DNA of 64,000 nt from Alphaproteobacteria bacterium (GCA_017999645.1 JAGNLJ010000001.1:124001-188000); one strand, 5' to 3'. Positions 15,763 to 24,560 are shown, counted from the first letter of the stretch. Made by a program: numbers and translations. The notes: generated by a model not told the origin, from the letters alone.

Positions 15763-17081
15763 CCGATTTCCATCCCGAGATCGTTCATCAGGATTTCGAA
15801 ATTCGGGAACGAAGTTTTGATCGGCGCGGAATCGTCGATTGTGATCGGTTCATCCGTCACGCTTCCTAAAACCAAGAACGACATGGCGATGCGGTGGTCG
15901 AGCGCGGTAGCGATTTTCGCACCGCCTTTGGGCGGTTTGCCGTTGCCGTGAATGGTGAGCGAGTCTTCGCCCATCTCTAATTTTACACCGCAGGATTTCA
16001 GGCCTTCGGCAATCATCAGCAAGCGGTCGGATTCCTTGACGCGCAGTTCCTCGAGCCCGGTCATTTTTGTCGTGCCGTCGGCGCACGCAGCGGCCATGGC
16101 GAGGACGGGGAATTCATCGATCATCGAAGGCACGCGCGCGGTGGGAACGTTGACGCCTTTTAATTTGCCGTTCGAAGTGACGACGATATCGGCGACCTGT
16201 TCGCCAGCCTCGACGCGCTGGTGCTCAAATTTTACGTCTGCGCCCATTTCCTGAAGCGTCAGGTAAATTCCGTTGCGGCGTTCGCCGATACATACTCTTT
16301 CTATGCGGATGTCGGAGCCTTGTTGCAGCAGCGCGGCGACGACGGGGAACGCGGCGGAGGATGGGTCGCCCGGCACGTCGACGGCGCAGGGCTGCATTTC
16401 CTGCTGGCCCGTGACGCTGATGGCTATGGCGCCGCCCCCAAGTTTTTCGGTTTTCACAGCGAGGCCGAAATGACGCAGCATATTTTCGGTGTGATCGCGC
16501 GTGGGTGTTGCTTCGATGACTGTTGTAATGCCGCGCGCGTTGAGGCCGGCGAGTATAATCGCGGATTTGACCTGAGCACTCGCCACGGGAAGTTTGTATT
16601 CAATCGAGAGCGCGTCCTGCGGCCCGTGCAGGGTGAGGGGCAGGCGGCCGCCTTCCGTGGATTCAAATTTTACGCCCATCAACTCTAACGGCGTCATGAC
16701 GCGCTTCATCGGGCGTTTCGAAAGCGAGGCATCGCCCGTGAAGGTTGCGGAAATATTGTGGCCGCCGACAAGGCCCATGAGCAGACGCGTCGAAGTGCCG
16801 GAGTTGCCCATCTCTAACGTGGATTTTGGTTGCGCGAGGCCGCCGATGCCGACGCCGTGAATGCGCCAGAGGCCGTCGCCGCCTTTTTCGATTTTCGCGC
16901 CGAGTTTACGCATGGCTTCGGCGGTGTGGAGGACGTCTTCGCCTTCGAGCAGCCCGGAGATCATGGTTTCGCCCACGGTAATGGCACCCAGCATAAGGGC
17001 GCGGTGGGAGATGGATTTATCGCCGGGAACCCGGATGGTTCCTGTCAATTTGCCGGATTTCGATGAGGTTAAAGGACGCAT
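15759..17081 (-). CDS. aroA: 3-phosphoshikimate 1-carboxyvinyltransferase (EPSP synthase)
   Basis: AroA joins PEP to shikimate 3-phosphate in the shikimate pathway. The 440-residue protein has the two-lobe signatures VPGDKSISHRAL at the N-terminus, MGNSGTSTRLLMG near residue 92, and RVKESDRL in the last third. The motifs RPMKR, SAQVK and GDPSSAAFP are those of class II enzymes, which are known to tolerate glyphosate; this assignment is inference. In relatives it is followed directly by cmk; here about 3.5 kb of unknown genes lie between them. Confidence 0.96.
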   Translation of the reverse strand: MRPLTSSKSGKLTGTIRVPGDKSISHRALMLGAITVGETMISGLLEGEDVLHTAEAMRKLGAKIEKGGDGLWRIHGVGIGGLAQPKSTLEMGNSGTSTRLLMGLVGGHNISATFTGDASLSKRPMKRVMTPLELMGVKFESTEGGRLPLTLHGPQDALSIEYKLPVASAQVKSAIILAGLNARGITTVIEATPTRDHTENMLRHFGLAVKTEKLGGGAIAISVTGQQEMQPCAVDVPGDPSSAAFPVVAALLQQGSDIRIERVCIGERRNGIYLTLQEMGADVKFEHQRVEAGEQVADIVVTSNGKLKGVNVPTARVPSMIDEFPVLAMAAACADGTTKMTGLEELRVKESDRLLMIAEGLKSCGVKLEMGEDSLTIHGNGKPPKGGAKIATALDHRIAMSFLVLGSVTDEPITIDDSAPIKTSFPNFEILMNDLGMEIG

Positions 17082-17205
17082 GGAGAAGGAATATAGAAGG
17101 CGGGCCGGGCAATCAATTATTTTTGCTGTCCTTTTCTCTTGACGATGGTTATGGAAAGGTTTTAATAGGGTTATTCAAACAATAAAAAGAGTAGGAAGAA
17201 CAGAA

Positions 17206-17403
17206 ATGTCCCATACATACGCATACGCCATTGCTCTTAATAACCCGGATTTGCTTCCGGAAGTTACAAGAGATTTTCGAAAAGCTCACGTAAAAGTTCT
17301 AAGTAGTGAGCCAGTGCTTGTTGTGAAAAGCACCCCTGCACGCATAGACCAAATTTTGGGCACACGCGGCGATTATGCCCTTGATGGTATTGTGCCGGAC
17401 TAA
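17206..17403 (+). CDS. Small hypothetical protein (65 aa)
   Basis: A soluble 65-residue protein, MSHTYAYAIALNNPDLLPEV..., with a possible beta-alpha-beta-alpha arrangement. AGGAAGAACAG precedes the ATG. It was not recognised. It is convergent with the EAL-domain gene and ends 10 bp from it. Its composition is AT-richer than aroA. Confidence 0.5.
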   Translation: MSHTYAYAIALNNPDLLPEVTRDFRKAHVKVLSSEPVLVVKSTPARIDQILGTRGDYALDGIVPD

Positions 17404-17412
17404 TAGCTGGAT

Positions 17413-19596
17413 TTAAGTTTGATCGAAGCTTGAGAGCTTGCCGTCGTAGTTCTGCGCGAACTCGACGAACTTGTCATGCGGGACGGGGCGGGAATAGCGG
17501 TAGCCCTGAGCTTCATCGCATCCTTCAGCGAGGAGGAATTTTTCGTGTTCCTTGGTCTCGACGCCTTCAGCGATAACTTTCAGATTGAGTGAATGTCCAA
17601 GCCGCACGATGGTGCGGGCGATGGAGGCGTCGTTCTGATCGTTCAATGCATTGCGGATGAAGGACTGGTCGATTTTCAAACGATCGATCGGGAACTGGCG
17701 CAGATAAGAGAGCGAAGAATAGCCGGTGCCGAAATCGTCAATCGCCAGTTCGACGCCGATGGCGTGCAGGCTCTGGAGCGTGCGGATCGTGTGCTCGATA
17801 TCATGCATGAAGACGCTTTCGGTGACTTCGAGCTCCAGCTTGTTGGCGGCGAGGCCGGTCTGGCGCAAAACTTTCTGAACATAATTGACGATATCGCCCT
17901 GCACGAATTGCGCGGCGGCGACGTTGACGGCGATGCGCAAGTCCTTCCCGAGTTTCTTGTTCCAGTTGACGGCGGCCTGGCAGGCGACTTCCATGACCCA
18001 TTCGCCGATGGGAACGATGAGGCCCGATTGTTCGGCGACGGGGATGAATTCGTTCGGCGGGATGAAGACGCCGCCTTGCTTGCTTGAATCAGGTTTCCAC
18101 CAGCGCAGCAGCGCCTCGGCACCGATGATCTCGCCGGTTTTGAGATCGAGCTGGGGCTGGAAATAAACGCTGAGCTGTTTTTGCTCCATGGCGTCGCGCA
18201 AGTCGCGCAGCATCTGGAAGCGTTGCTGCACGGCGCGGTCGAAATCCTCGTTGTATTCTTTAATCCTGTCGCGGCCTTCTTCCTTGGCGCGGTTGAGGGC
18301 GATGTCGGCGTTCTTCAGCACGCCGTCGGGATCGGTACTGTCGCTGGGAAAGGTGGACGCGCCGATGGATGCGCGGACCTGGAAATTTTCGTTGAAGACC
18401 TTGAACGGTTCGGAGCGGATGACGCCCAGAACGCGCTCGGCGACATCGCGCGCGGTGTTGATGTCAGTCGAGAGCGGCATCATGACGGCAAATTCATCGG
18501 CGTCCATCCGCGCGACAACAGCGGTTTCCGGCATCGCGGCGCGCAGGCGCTTGCCGACGCCTTTCAGAATCGCGTCGCCGACATTGTGACCCATGGAGTC
18601 GTTGATGTCCTTGAAGTGGTCGATATCGATGGTGACGACGGCAAAGCGCGGCACTTCCTCGTCGTCATAATGCTCCGCTTTTTGAGCTAGATTTTGCAAG
18701 AATAAAGTGCGGTTGGGGAGCGACGTCAGCGTGTCGTAATAAGCGAGTTTGTGAATCTGGCTCCTGGCTTCGTGCTTGAAATGACGAAGATTGGCGGCGT
18801 TCTGGTTGATCAGATCTTGAGCTATCTTGATGGCGCCGCCGATCTCATCGTTCGGGTCGAACGGCGAGGGCTGGATTTTCGGATCCTCCGGATTTTTACT
18901 CGCGGCCAGAAGATTGGCGCGCATGAACAGGATCGGCTCCAGCAGCCAGCGACCGAGCGCGATCATGAGAACGGTGGTGACTAAAGCCGACATCAGCATC
19001 ATGACCCAGATGGTCTGTTTGACGAATTCGAGCATGTCGGCCCGCACAGCGGAAGCGTCGAGGCGCGCGACGATGACGTAGGGGCGGCGGAGGTCGCTGC
19101 TGCGGTAAATGACTTCGAAAGATGTGCCGTCGGCGCTGCGGTAAGTGCGCGACAGGCTGTCAGAACCAGCGATGAACAAGGCGAGTTGCCCGCCGTAGGT
19201 CTTGATCAGGTCGAGCTGGTTGGAATAGACGGCGATGGCGCTGATGCTGGTGGCGGAGAAGAGGCGCTCGATGCTTTCGTCGGTGAAAGGGGAGGCCAGC
19301 GTATCGGGACTGGAAACGATGAGTGGCGCGATCGCGGCGCGGCCATTTTCACGCAAGGTGTCGAGGAGTCCCATTTCAAATTCTTTCAGGCGGAAGTTGA
19401 GAATGATTGCCTGGACGGTGAGGATGGTCAAGAAGACTGCGAGAATGATGCGCCAGCTGATCCGGCTTTTCCAGATTTGCCCTGACGACGAGACAAGCAG
19501 ATTGCTCAGCATCGATGATTTTGCTTTTTGTGTATCCACTGTGTCGGCTGAATCCCCTGTCCGATCGGAGAAAATCAAATCTGAAGCACGTGCCAT
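17413..19596 (-). CDS. Membrane sensor with degenerate GGDEF and intact EAL domain
   Basis: The protein probably breaks down cyclic di-GMP. It has an N-terminal membrane helix (IILAVFLTILTVQAIILNF), a periplasmic sensor region of about 130 residues, a second helix (VMMLMSALVTTVLMIALG), a HAMP-like linker, then GGDEF and EAL domains. The GGDEF site reads MDADEF, so cyclase activity is doubtful. The EAL domain keeps GAEALLRWW (about residue 497), LEVTES, DDFGTGYSSLSYLRQFPID and AEGVET. The ATG at 19596 is preferred (AAGGG just before it) over one 13 codons upstream. Confidence 0.88.
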   Translation of the reverse strand: MARASDLIFSDRTGDSADTVDTQKAKSSMLSNLLVSSSGQIWKSRISWRIILAVFLTILTVQAIILNFRLKEFEMGLLDTLRENGRAAIAPLIVSSPDTLASPFTDESIERLFSATSISAIAVYSNQLDLIKTYGGQLALFIAGSDSLSRTYRSADGTSFEVIYRSSDLRRPYVIVARLDASAVRADMLEFVKQTIWVMMLMSALVTTVLMIALGRWLLEPILFMRANLLAASKNPEDPKIQPSPFDPNDEIGGAIKIAQDLINQNAANLRHFKHEARSQIHKLAYYDTLTSLPNRTLFLQNLAQKAEHYDDEEVPRFAVVTIDIDHFKDINDSMGHNVGDAILKGVGKRLRAAMPETAVVARMDADEFAVMMPLSTDINTARDVAERVLGVIRSEPFKVFNENFQVRASIGASTFPSDSTDPDGVLKNADIALNRAKEEGRDRIKEYNEDFDRAVQQRFQMLRDLRDAMEQKQLSVYFQPQLDLKTGEIIGAEALLRWWKPDSSKQGGVFIPPNEFIPVAEQSGLIVPIGEWVMEVACQAAVNWNKKLGKDLRIAVNVAAAQFVQGDIVNYVQKVLRQTGLAANKLELEVTESVFMHDIEHTIRTLQSLHAIGVELAIDDFGTGYSSLSYLRQFPIDRLKIDQSFIRNALNDQNDASIARTIVRLGHSLNLKVIAEGVETKEHEKFLLAEGCDEAQGYRYSRPVPHDKFVEFAQNYDGKLSSFDQT

Positions 19597-19636
19597 GGCG
19601 CCCTTATTATTCCCGATTATTTCCGAGCTGTACATG

Positions 19637-19937
19637 CCGCGCGACTTTTATGCACAGTTGCAAGCCAATCATGAAAGTCTCCCCTAGTATAATATTAGAG
19701 GGTAATGATTAATAAGCCGTAATAATCCGAAAAATCATCATTCGCTTTGATCTCAGCCCCTTGAATTTCCTTAATTAAAACTCTTCATGATTTTTTAAGA
19801 ATTATAAAAAAAGAGGCATTCGCGTTTCATGTTATGATTCTCGCGTGGGTGCATAAAAAGATTACCAAAAATTAACGATTTTTCGCGAGAATTGGCACGG
19901 CAATACCTGCGTATTTCACGTCGTTTTTTAGGGCTTC
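19637..19937. other. AT-rich intergenic region between divergent signalling genes
   Basis: This 300-bp stretch is markedly AT-rich and must carry the promoters of the EAL protein and the receiver-domain protein. No coding frame, RNA or repeat was recognised. Confidence 0.5.
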
Positions 19938-20831
19938 ATGAAACTGATTAAGGACAGCGCCGAGCATCATTTCGTCACCACGCTTGAAAAGCTGAAGGAC
20001 AATCCGAAGGGCTGGGTTGTGCTTTATTTTGCGTTGTCGCGCATGCTGGATCACAACGAGTTGGTCAGCGTCCTGGACGAGATCCAGGTGAAGATCGCCA
20101 AGGCGCGCACGACGTCGTCGCATTTCGCGGATGAGCTGAATAACCAGGCGCAGAATATCGGCAAGGGATTTGTCTATCTGTTTTCCGATAATGACGTGTT
20201 GATGCTGGTGCAGCCTGAAAACGAACAGGAAATGACGCTGATTTCATCGATCTACAAGGAGATGGGCAAGCAGGCGCAATCGGATTACGCCGACAGGTGC
20301 CTGCTGGGCGATGATTTATATAATTATCAAAAACTCGCCGATGCGAAATTGCTGTCGGCGAAATGTTTCGAAGCGTACGAAGCGATGGGCGACACGAACA
20401 AGGTGGCGAGCATTCCCGTCCGCCGCGCGCGCCATGACGTTTCAAAAGTGATGATCGTCGAGGATGACAGATTTACGGCGAGTTATGCGGCGAATATTCT
20501 GAGCAAGGAATATGAGCTGTCAGTCTGTCGCACGGGCGAGGAAGGCATTATCGCCTATATCGAGCACGCGCCGGACATAGTGTTCCTGGATATTCATTTG
20601 CCGGGGTTGAATGGCCATGACACGTTGCGCGCGATCAAGGCGGCGGACCCGAAAGCGTTCGTGGTGATGCTGAGCGTCGATACGGCGAAGACGAGTATTG
20701 TGGAATCAACCCAAAGCGGGGCGCATAGTTTTCTCAAGAAGCCGTTTTCGAAAGAGCGGTTGCTGAATACAGTCAAAGCGTCACCGTATGTTCGTGGAAT
20801 CCACGACGATAGCGATTCAAGTATCCATTAA
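19938..20831 (+). CDS. Response-regulator protein with C-terminal receiver domain
   Basis: Residues about 172-290 form a CheY-like receiver: acidic pair VEDD, phosphorylation Asp in IVFLDIHLPGLNG, Ser in place of the usual Thr (VVMLSVD), and Lys in FLKKPFS. The N-terminal 165 residues are helical and unknown (HHFVTTLEKLKDNPKGWVVL). Having the receiver at the C-terminus is unusual. It is divergent from the EAL gene, so both may act in one c-di-GMP or phosphorelay circuit. It has 297 residues and no DNA-binding domain. Confidence 0.8.
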   Translation: MKLIKDSAEHHFVTTLEKLKDNPKGWVVLYFALSRMLDHNELVSVLDEIQVKIAKARTTSSHFADELNNQAQNIGKGFVYLFSDNDVLMLVQPENEQEMTLISSIYKEMGKQAQSDYADRCLLGDDLYNYQKLADAKLLSAKCFEAYEAMGDTNKVASIPVRRARHDVSKVMIVEDDRFTASYAANILSKEYELSVCRTGEEGIIAYIEHAPDIVFLDIHLPGLNGHDTLRAIKAADPKAFVVMLSVDTAKTSIVESTQSGAHSFLKKPFSKERLLNTVKASPYVRGIHDDSDSSIH

Positions 20832-20834
20832 CCA

Positions 20835-20944
20835 CGTCATTGCGAGCCCCCGCCTACGCGGGGGTAAACTTCGCGAAGCAATCCATATCTCCGTTTGAAC
20901 AAAAAATGGATTGCTTCGTCGGCAAGTGCCTCCTCGCAATGACG
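20835..20944. repeat. CGTCATTGCGAG palindromic element, copy 1
   Basis: This 110-bp element has terminal inverted repeats CGTCATTGCGAG and CTCGCAATGACG and inner arms CGAAGCAATCCAT/ATGGATTGCTTCG. It carries a CCCCCGC-CTAC-GCGGGGG hairpin. It lies between the convergent receiver-protein and folE genes. Confidence 0.85.
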
Positions 20945-20953
20945 AAGGAGGGG

Positions 20954-21586
20954 CTATTTTTTGCCGATCATGGCGAGGAAACGCGCGCGCGCATCAGCAT
21001 CGGTTTTGAAAATTCCCGAAAATGTCGTGGTGACCGTGGACGAGCCCGGTTTATTGACGCCCCGGATCGACATGCATTGATGGTCGGCCTCGATGAAGAC
21101 AGCGGTGCCTTTGGGGCTCAGCGCCTGGTCGATGCATTTCACGATATGGCCGGTCATGTTTTCCTGGCTGACCATGCGCTTGGCGAAAATATCGACGACG
21201 CGCGCGAGTTTGCTGATGCCGACAATTTTTTCATTCGGCCAGTAGGCAACATGCGCCTTGCCGGTGATTGTTGCGATATGGTGTTCGCAATGCGAAACAA
21301 AATCGATGTCTTTCACGACGATGATGTCATCAAAGCCCTTGATGTCCTCGAACGTCTTGGAGAGCTCTTCGGATGGGTCCATCGCGTAGCCGGCGAAAAA
21401 TTCTTCGTAGGCGCGGACAACGCGGGCGGGGGTTTCAAGCAGGCCTTCGCGGCTAGGGTCTTCGCCAGCCCAGCGCAACAGGACTTCCACCGCTTTTTCG
21501 GCCTCGGCGCGGGATGGGCGCGGGATGACGCGGTTGCTGTTGCAGGCTGCCGGTGTTTCACCCGTTTTCGAGACTTCTTTGGCCAT
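20954..21586 (-). CDS. folE: GTP cyclohydrolase I
   Basis: FolE opens GTP to dihydroneopterin triphosphate, the first step to folate. The 210-residue protein has the zinc and active-site block SHCEHHIATITGKAHVAYWP and IVGISKLARVVDIFAKR, and the closing DHQCMSIRGV. The first 30 residues are variable. It is divergent from cysS with about 85 bp between the starts, and a palindromic repeat lies behind its stop. Confidence 0.95.
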   Translation of the reverse strand: MAKEVSKTGETPAACNSNRVIPRPSRAEAEKAVEVLLRWAGEDPSREGLLETPARVVRAYEEFFAGYAMDPSEELSKTFEDIKGFDDIIVVKDIDFVSHCEHHIATITGKAHVAYWPNEKIVGISKLARVVDIFAKRMVSQENMTGHIVKCIDQALSPKGTAVFIEADHQCMSIRGVNKPGSSTVTTTFSGIFKTDADARARFLAMIGKK

Positions 21587-21670
21587 CTTTTCCTCGTTTG
21601 ATTTAGGGCTTGGTAATAGCCGTTATTTACCTTATTTTCCAGTAAAATAACGCCTTCAAAATGGTGAAAT

Positions 21671-23056
21671 ATGCCGAACCTGCGGCTTTACAATAGTCTG
21701 ACCCGAAAAAAAGAGGAATTTTCCCCCCTCGACCCCCGGCATGTCCGGGTCTATGCCTGCGGGCCGACAGTCTATAATTACGCCCATATCGGCAATGCCC
21801 GGATGGCGGTTGTGTTCGATTTGCTGGCGAATGTCCTGCGCTCGATCTATCCGAAGGTGACGTATGTTTCCAACATCACGGATGTCGATGACAAGATCAT
21901 GGTGGCGGCGAAAGAAAGCGGCGAGGCGATTGACGTCATCACCCGCAAATTCGAGAAAATTTATAACGAGGATATGGCGGCGCTCGGCGTTGCGAAGCCG
22001 GACGTGCAGCCGCGCGCGACGGAGCATATTCCGGAGATGATTGCGCTTTGCGAGGCGCTGATTGCGCGCGGGCATGCGTATGAAGCCGAGGGGCATGTGC
22101 TGTTCAACGTGCCGTCGTTTGCGGCTTATGGCGGGTTGTCGGGCCGGAGCAGGGACGAACAGATTGCGGGCGCACGCGTCGATGTCGCGCCCTATAAAAA
22201 AGACCCGGCGGATTTTGTGCTGTGGAAGCCGAGCGCTGCGGACCAGCCTGGATGGGATTCACCGTGGGGTTTCGGAAGGCCGGGATGGCATATCGAATGC
22301 TCGGCGATGGCAGAGAAACATTTAGGATTGCCGTTCGACATTCATGGCGGCGGGGCGGATTTAAAGTTTCCGCACCATGAAAATGAAATCGCGCAGAGTT
22401 GCTGCGCGCATGGGAAAGATGAGGATTTATCGGCGTTCGCGAAGATGTGGGTGCATAATGGATTTGTGACGGTCGATAATGAAAAGATGTCTAAATCGAT
22501 TGGCAATATTCGTTTAGTGCATGAATTGATCAAAGAACATAAAGGTGAAGTTTTACGCCTTGCACTTTTATCAGCGCAATATTCGCAGCCTTTAGGCTGG
22601 TCCGAAGAAACAATAAATAATATGCGATCTTTGTTAGATACTATGTATCGAACACTTTATAATATGCAGGATGTAAATGTTGGAGATGTCAGAGGGGAAA
22701 TAGAAGTTGTTGAAGAAGCACTATTTGATGATTTGAATACTCCGTATGCAATTTCTGTCGTAAAAACTATCGAGCGGTCTTTGTACGGGGAAACGGATAA
22801 CAAAGAAAAAGAAAATCTTAAGGCAACTTTGTTGGAAGCAGGAAAGCTTCTCGGTATTCTCCAACAAGATCCAGCCAAATGGCTTGGCTATGATGTAAGC
22901 GGTGATGCTGAAGTTGAAAAACTTTTGGCCGAACGCACGAAAGCGAAAAAGGCAAAAAATTTCAAGCGCGCGGATGAAATCAGGGATGAGTTGAAGGCGC
23001 TGGGATACGCGATTGAAGATACCCCTGAAGGACCGAAGGCGCGGAAGATTTCCTGA
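21671..23056 (+). CDS. cysS: Cysteinyl-tRNA synthetase
   Basis: CysS charges tRNA-Cys. The class I signatures are present: CGPTVYNYAHIGNARM near residues 30-45 (HIGH motif as HIGN) and KMSKSIGN near residue 275; zinc-binding residues include GWHIECSAMA and HHENEIAQS. At 461 residues the length is normal. Bases about 22,500-22,900 are strikingly AT-rich with AT-ending codons compared with the GC-rich first 800 bases, while the reading frame stays intact. A hairpin in the repeat behind the stop may end transcription. Confidence 0.96.
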   Translation: MPNLRLYNSLTRKKEEFSPLDPRHVRVYACGPTVYNYAHIGNARMAVVFDLLANVLRSIYPKVTYVSNITDVDDKIMVAAKESGEAIDVITRKFEKIYNEDMAALGVAKPDVQPRATEHIPEMIALCEALIARGHAYEAEGHVLFNVPSFAAYGGLSGRSRDEQIAGARVDVAPYKKDPADFVLWKPSAADQPGWDSPWGFGRPGWHIECSAMAEKHLGLPFDIHGGGADLKFPHHENEIAQSCCAHGKDEDLSAFAKMWVHNGFVTVDNEKMSKSIGNIRLVHELIKEHKGEVLRLALLSAQYSQPLGWSEETINNMRSLLDTMYRTLYNMQDVNVGDVRGEIEVVEEALFDDLNTPYAISVVKTIERSLYGETDNKEKENLKATLLEAGKLLGILQQDPAKWLGYDVSGDAEVEKLLAERTKAKKAKNFKRADEIRDELKALGYAIEDTPEGPKARKIS

Positions 23057-23077
23057 AATAGTTGAGTTAACGTACGA

Positions 23078-23151
23078 ATGGACCCCCGCCTTCGCGGGGG
23101 TGACGATTTTTTATGAATGGATTGCTTCGTCACCGCGCTCCTCGCAATGAC
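23078..23151. repeat. Palindromic element, copy 2 (half element plus GC hairpin)
   Basis: GGACCCCCGCCTTCGCGGGGGTGACG contains a 7-bp CCCCCGC/GCGGGGG stem; it is followed by ATGGATTGCTTCG and CTCGCAATGAC, the right half of the 110-bp element. The hairpin with the following TTTTTT may also serve as the cysS terminator. Confidence 0.75.
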
Positions 23152-23156
23152 AGCGG

Positions 23157-23909
23157 TCAGCGCACAATCAAAACCTTGTAATAGAAATAACCAAGGCCCG
23201 GCGAGGCAGGCGCAGAGTTGTGGTAAATGCAAGCTGCGGTAACTGTCGGCATCTGCACATGTACGTGAACAGCTGACGGATAGGTGCCTGCGAATTTGGG
23301 GGCCGTGGTGTTGATCATGGTGCCGCCGATAGCGGGAGGCTCGTCACCGGGATTGGGGATGCCCAGCAGTTCGTTGATTTCAATACACACCTCGCGCCTG
23401 ACCCAGGGCAGCCAGACCATGAGTTCCGTATTGTCGCTGGTGTCAGCGTGACAATTGTCGCCGCCGGTTCCGACCTGCCAGACACAAGTGTTGTAAGGGA
23501 AATACCATTGCCCGATTAGCGCGCCTGGTTGCGCGAAGCCTGTGGCGGATGCTGCGGTTTCATCGAGCCATTGCATGTCGGGCGCGGAGTAGGTCAGGCC
23601 TGCGCCGCCGGGGTGAAAGAGTTTGCACGCATCGTCGATGCAATTGGCGTTGGGATAAGAAACGACCGGGTTGTCGAAATCGATTTCGGTATCGCGCACG
23701 CCGCGCAGGCGGAGCTGGGCGACACCGTTGGCCATGGTGCTGGTGTTTTGAAGAATTTCTGTCGCGAAAAGACGCGCTTTTTCCTCGCTGACCTGCTGGA
23801 TGTTGCCGCGTCCGCTCTGGGCGACGGCAAAGATCAGCGCCGCGAGCAGCGCGACGGCGATCAGGATATAAAACATGACGTTACCGCGCTCGGCGGCGTT
23901 GGTTCTCAT
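23157..23909 (-). CDS. Pilin-like N-terminus protein of unknown function
   Basis: The N-terminus AAERGNVMFYILIAVALLAA resembles a type IV prepilin: a short basic leader, Gly, then a hydrophobic helix of about 20 residues. The remaining 210 residues are probably exported and contain six or more cysteines (ANCIDDACKLF, NTCVWQVG, NCHADTS, REVCIEIN). No family was named. Its start overlaps the stop of the gene before it by 4 bp, so the two form a coupled pair. No prepilin peptidase or pilus gene is nearby. Confidence 0.65.
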   Translation of the reverse strand: MRTNAAERGNVMFYILIAVALLAALIFAVAQSGRGNIQQVSEEKARLFATEILQNTSTMANGVAQLRLRGVRDTEIDFDNPVVSYPNANCIDDACKLFHPGGAGLTYSAPDMQWLDETAASATGFAQPGALIGQWYFPYNTCVWQVGTGGDNCHADTSDNTELMVWLPWVRREVCIEINELLGIPNPGDEPPAIGGTMINTTAPKFAGTYPSAVHVHVQMPTVTAACIYHNSAPASPGLGYFYYKVLIVR

Positions 23910-24313
23910 GCAGGGGATTTTACATCAGCGCGGAAAGGTTTGAAATCGCTTTCGCTGGATTTGGGAATGTGCACGGGCATGGTTTCGATTCCGGTGGCGG
24001 CGAGGGTCAGAAGCTCGGCCCGGCCGACGCCGATCTCGACATTGTCCATCATGCCTATGCCAAGAATGGGCATGGGTATGGCGGCGCCGGACTGAATCAA
24101 TTGTTCGACCGCCTGGCGTTTTTCACGCTCTGTGGGGTTAAGTTCGGCGGCGGATTTGATTTTGCCGTCAGGGCGGAGCCATTCGAAGCTGAAGAGCGAG
24201 CCGCGCCAGCTTTTGACGATCTCCGGCACGCGCACATGCACTGACAGGTACCGCCCGGCTTCGTCGGCGGCGAGAGGGTTTTCAGTGAAATGTATATTCT
24301 TTTCTATTGGCAT
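23906..24313 (-). CDS. Hypothetical protein (135 aa), partner of the pilin-like gene
   Basis: A soluble protein beginning MPIEKNIHFTENPLAADEAG, not recognised. The central region has EWLRPDGKIKSAAELN and a glycine-containing stretch MPILGIGMMDNVEIG. It lacks a signal peptide. The ATGA overlap with the pilin-like gene suggests joint production. It is divergent from a small zinc-finger gene. Confidence 0.6.
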   Translation of the reverse strand: MPIEKNIHFTENPLAADEAGRYLSVHVRVPEIVKSWRGSLFSFEWLRPDGKIKSAAELNPTEREKRQAVEQLIQSGAAIPMPILGIGMMDNVEIGVGRAELLTLAATGIETMPVHIPKSSESDFKPFRADVKSPA

Positions 24314-24374
24314 GTGTCCTTCCGCTGTTATTTTATAGGGATCGATTTATCAAACCGTAAAAGGATTATGAAAT

Positions 24375-24560
24375 ATGCCGATTCCCGGCCCTAAGGCTCC
24401 CCAACCCGAAATCATCACGGTGGATGAAGATGCCGACCAGGTGAGTTGCGATGGCGGCGGCGGTGCGCTTGGCCACCCGAAAGTCTGGTACACATTTGAT
24501 GGTGCGGATGAGGTGGAATGCGGTTATTGCGACCGGCTGTTCACAAAAGGACGCGCCTGA
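24375..24560 (+). CDS. Zinc-finger (zf-CHCC) protein
   Basis: The 61-residue protein matches the zf-CHCC family, related to the NDUFS6 subunit of complex I: Cys in VSCDGGGGALGHPKVWY, the His in the same block, and two Cys in ECGYCDRLF. The spacing fits a single zinc site. In Alphaproteobacteria the protein is small and often stands alone. AAAGGATTATG precedes the ATG. Confidence 0.85.
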   Translation: MPIPGPKAPQPEIITVDEDADQVSCDGGGGALGHPKVWYTFDGADEVECGYCDRLFTKGRA

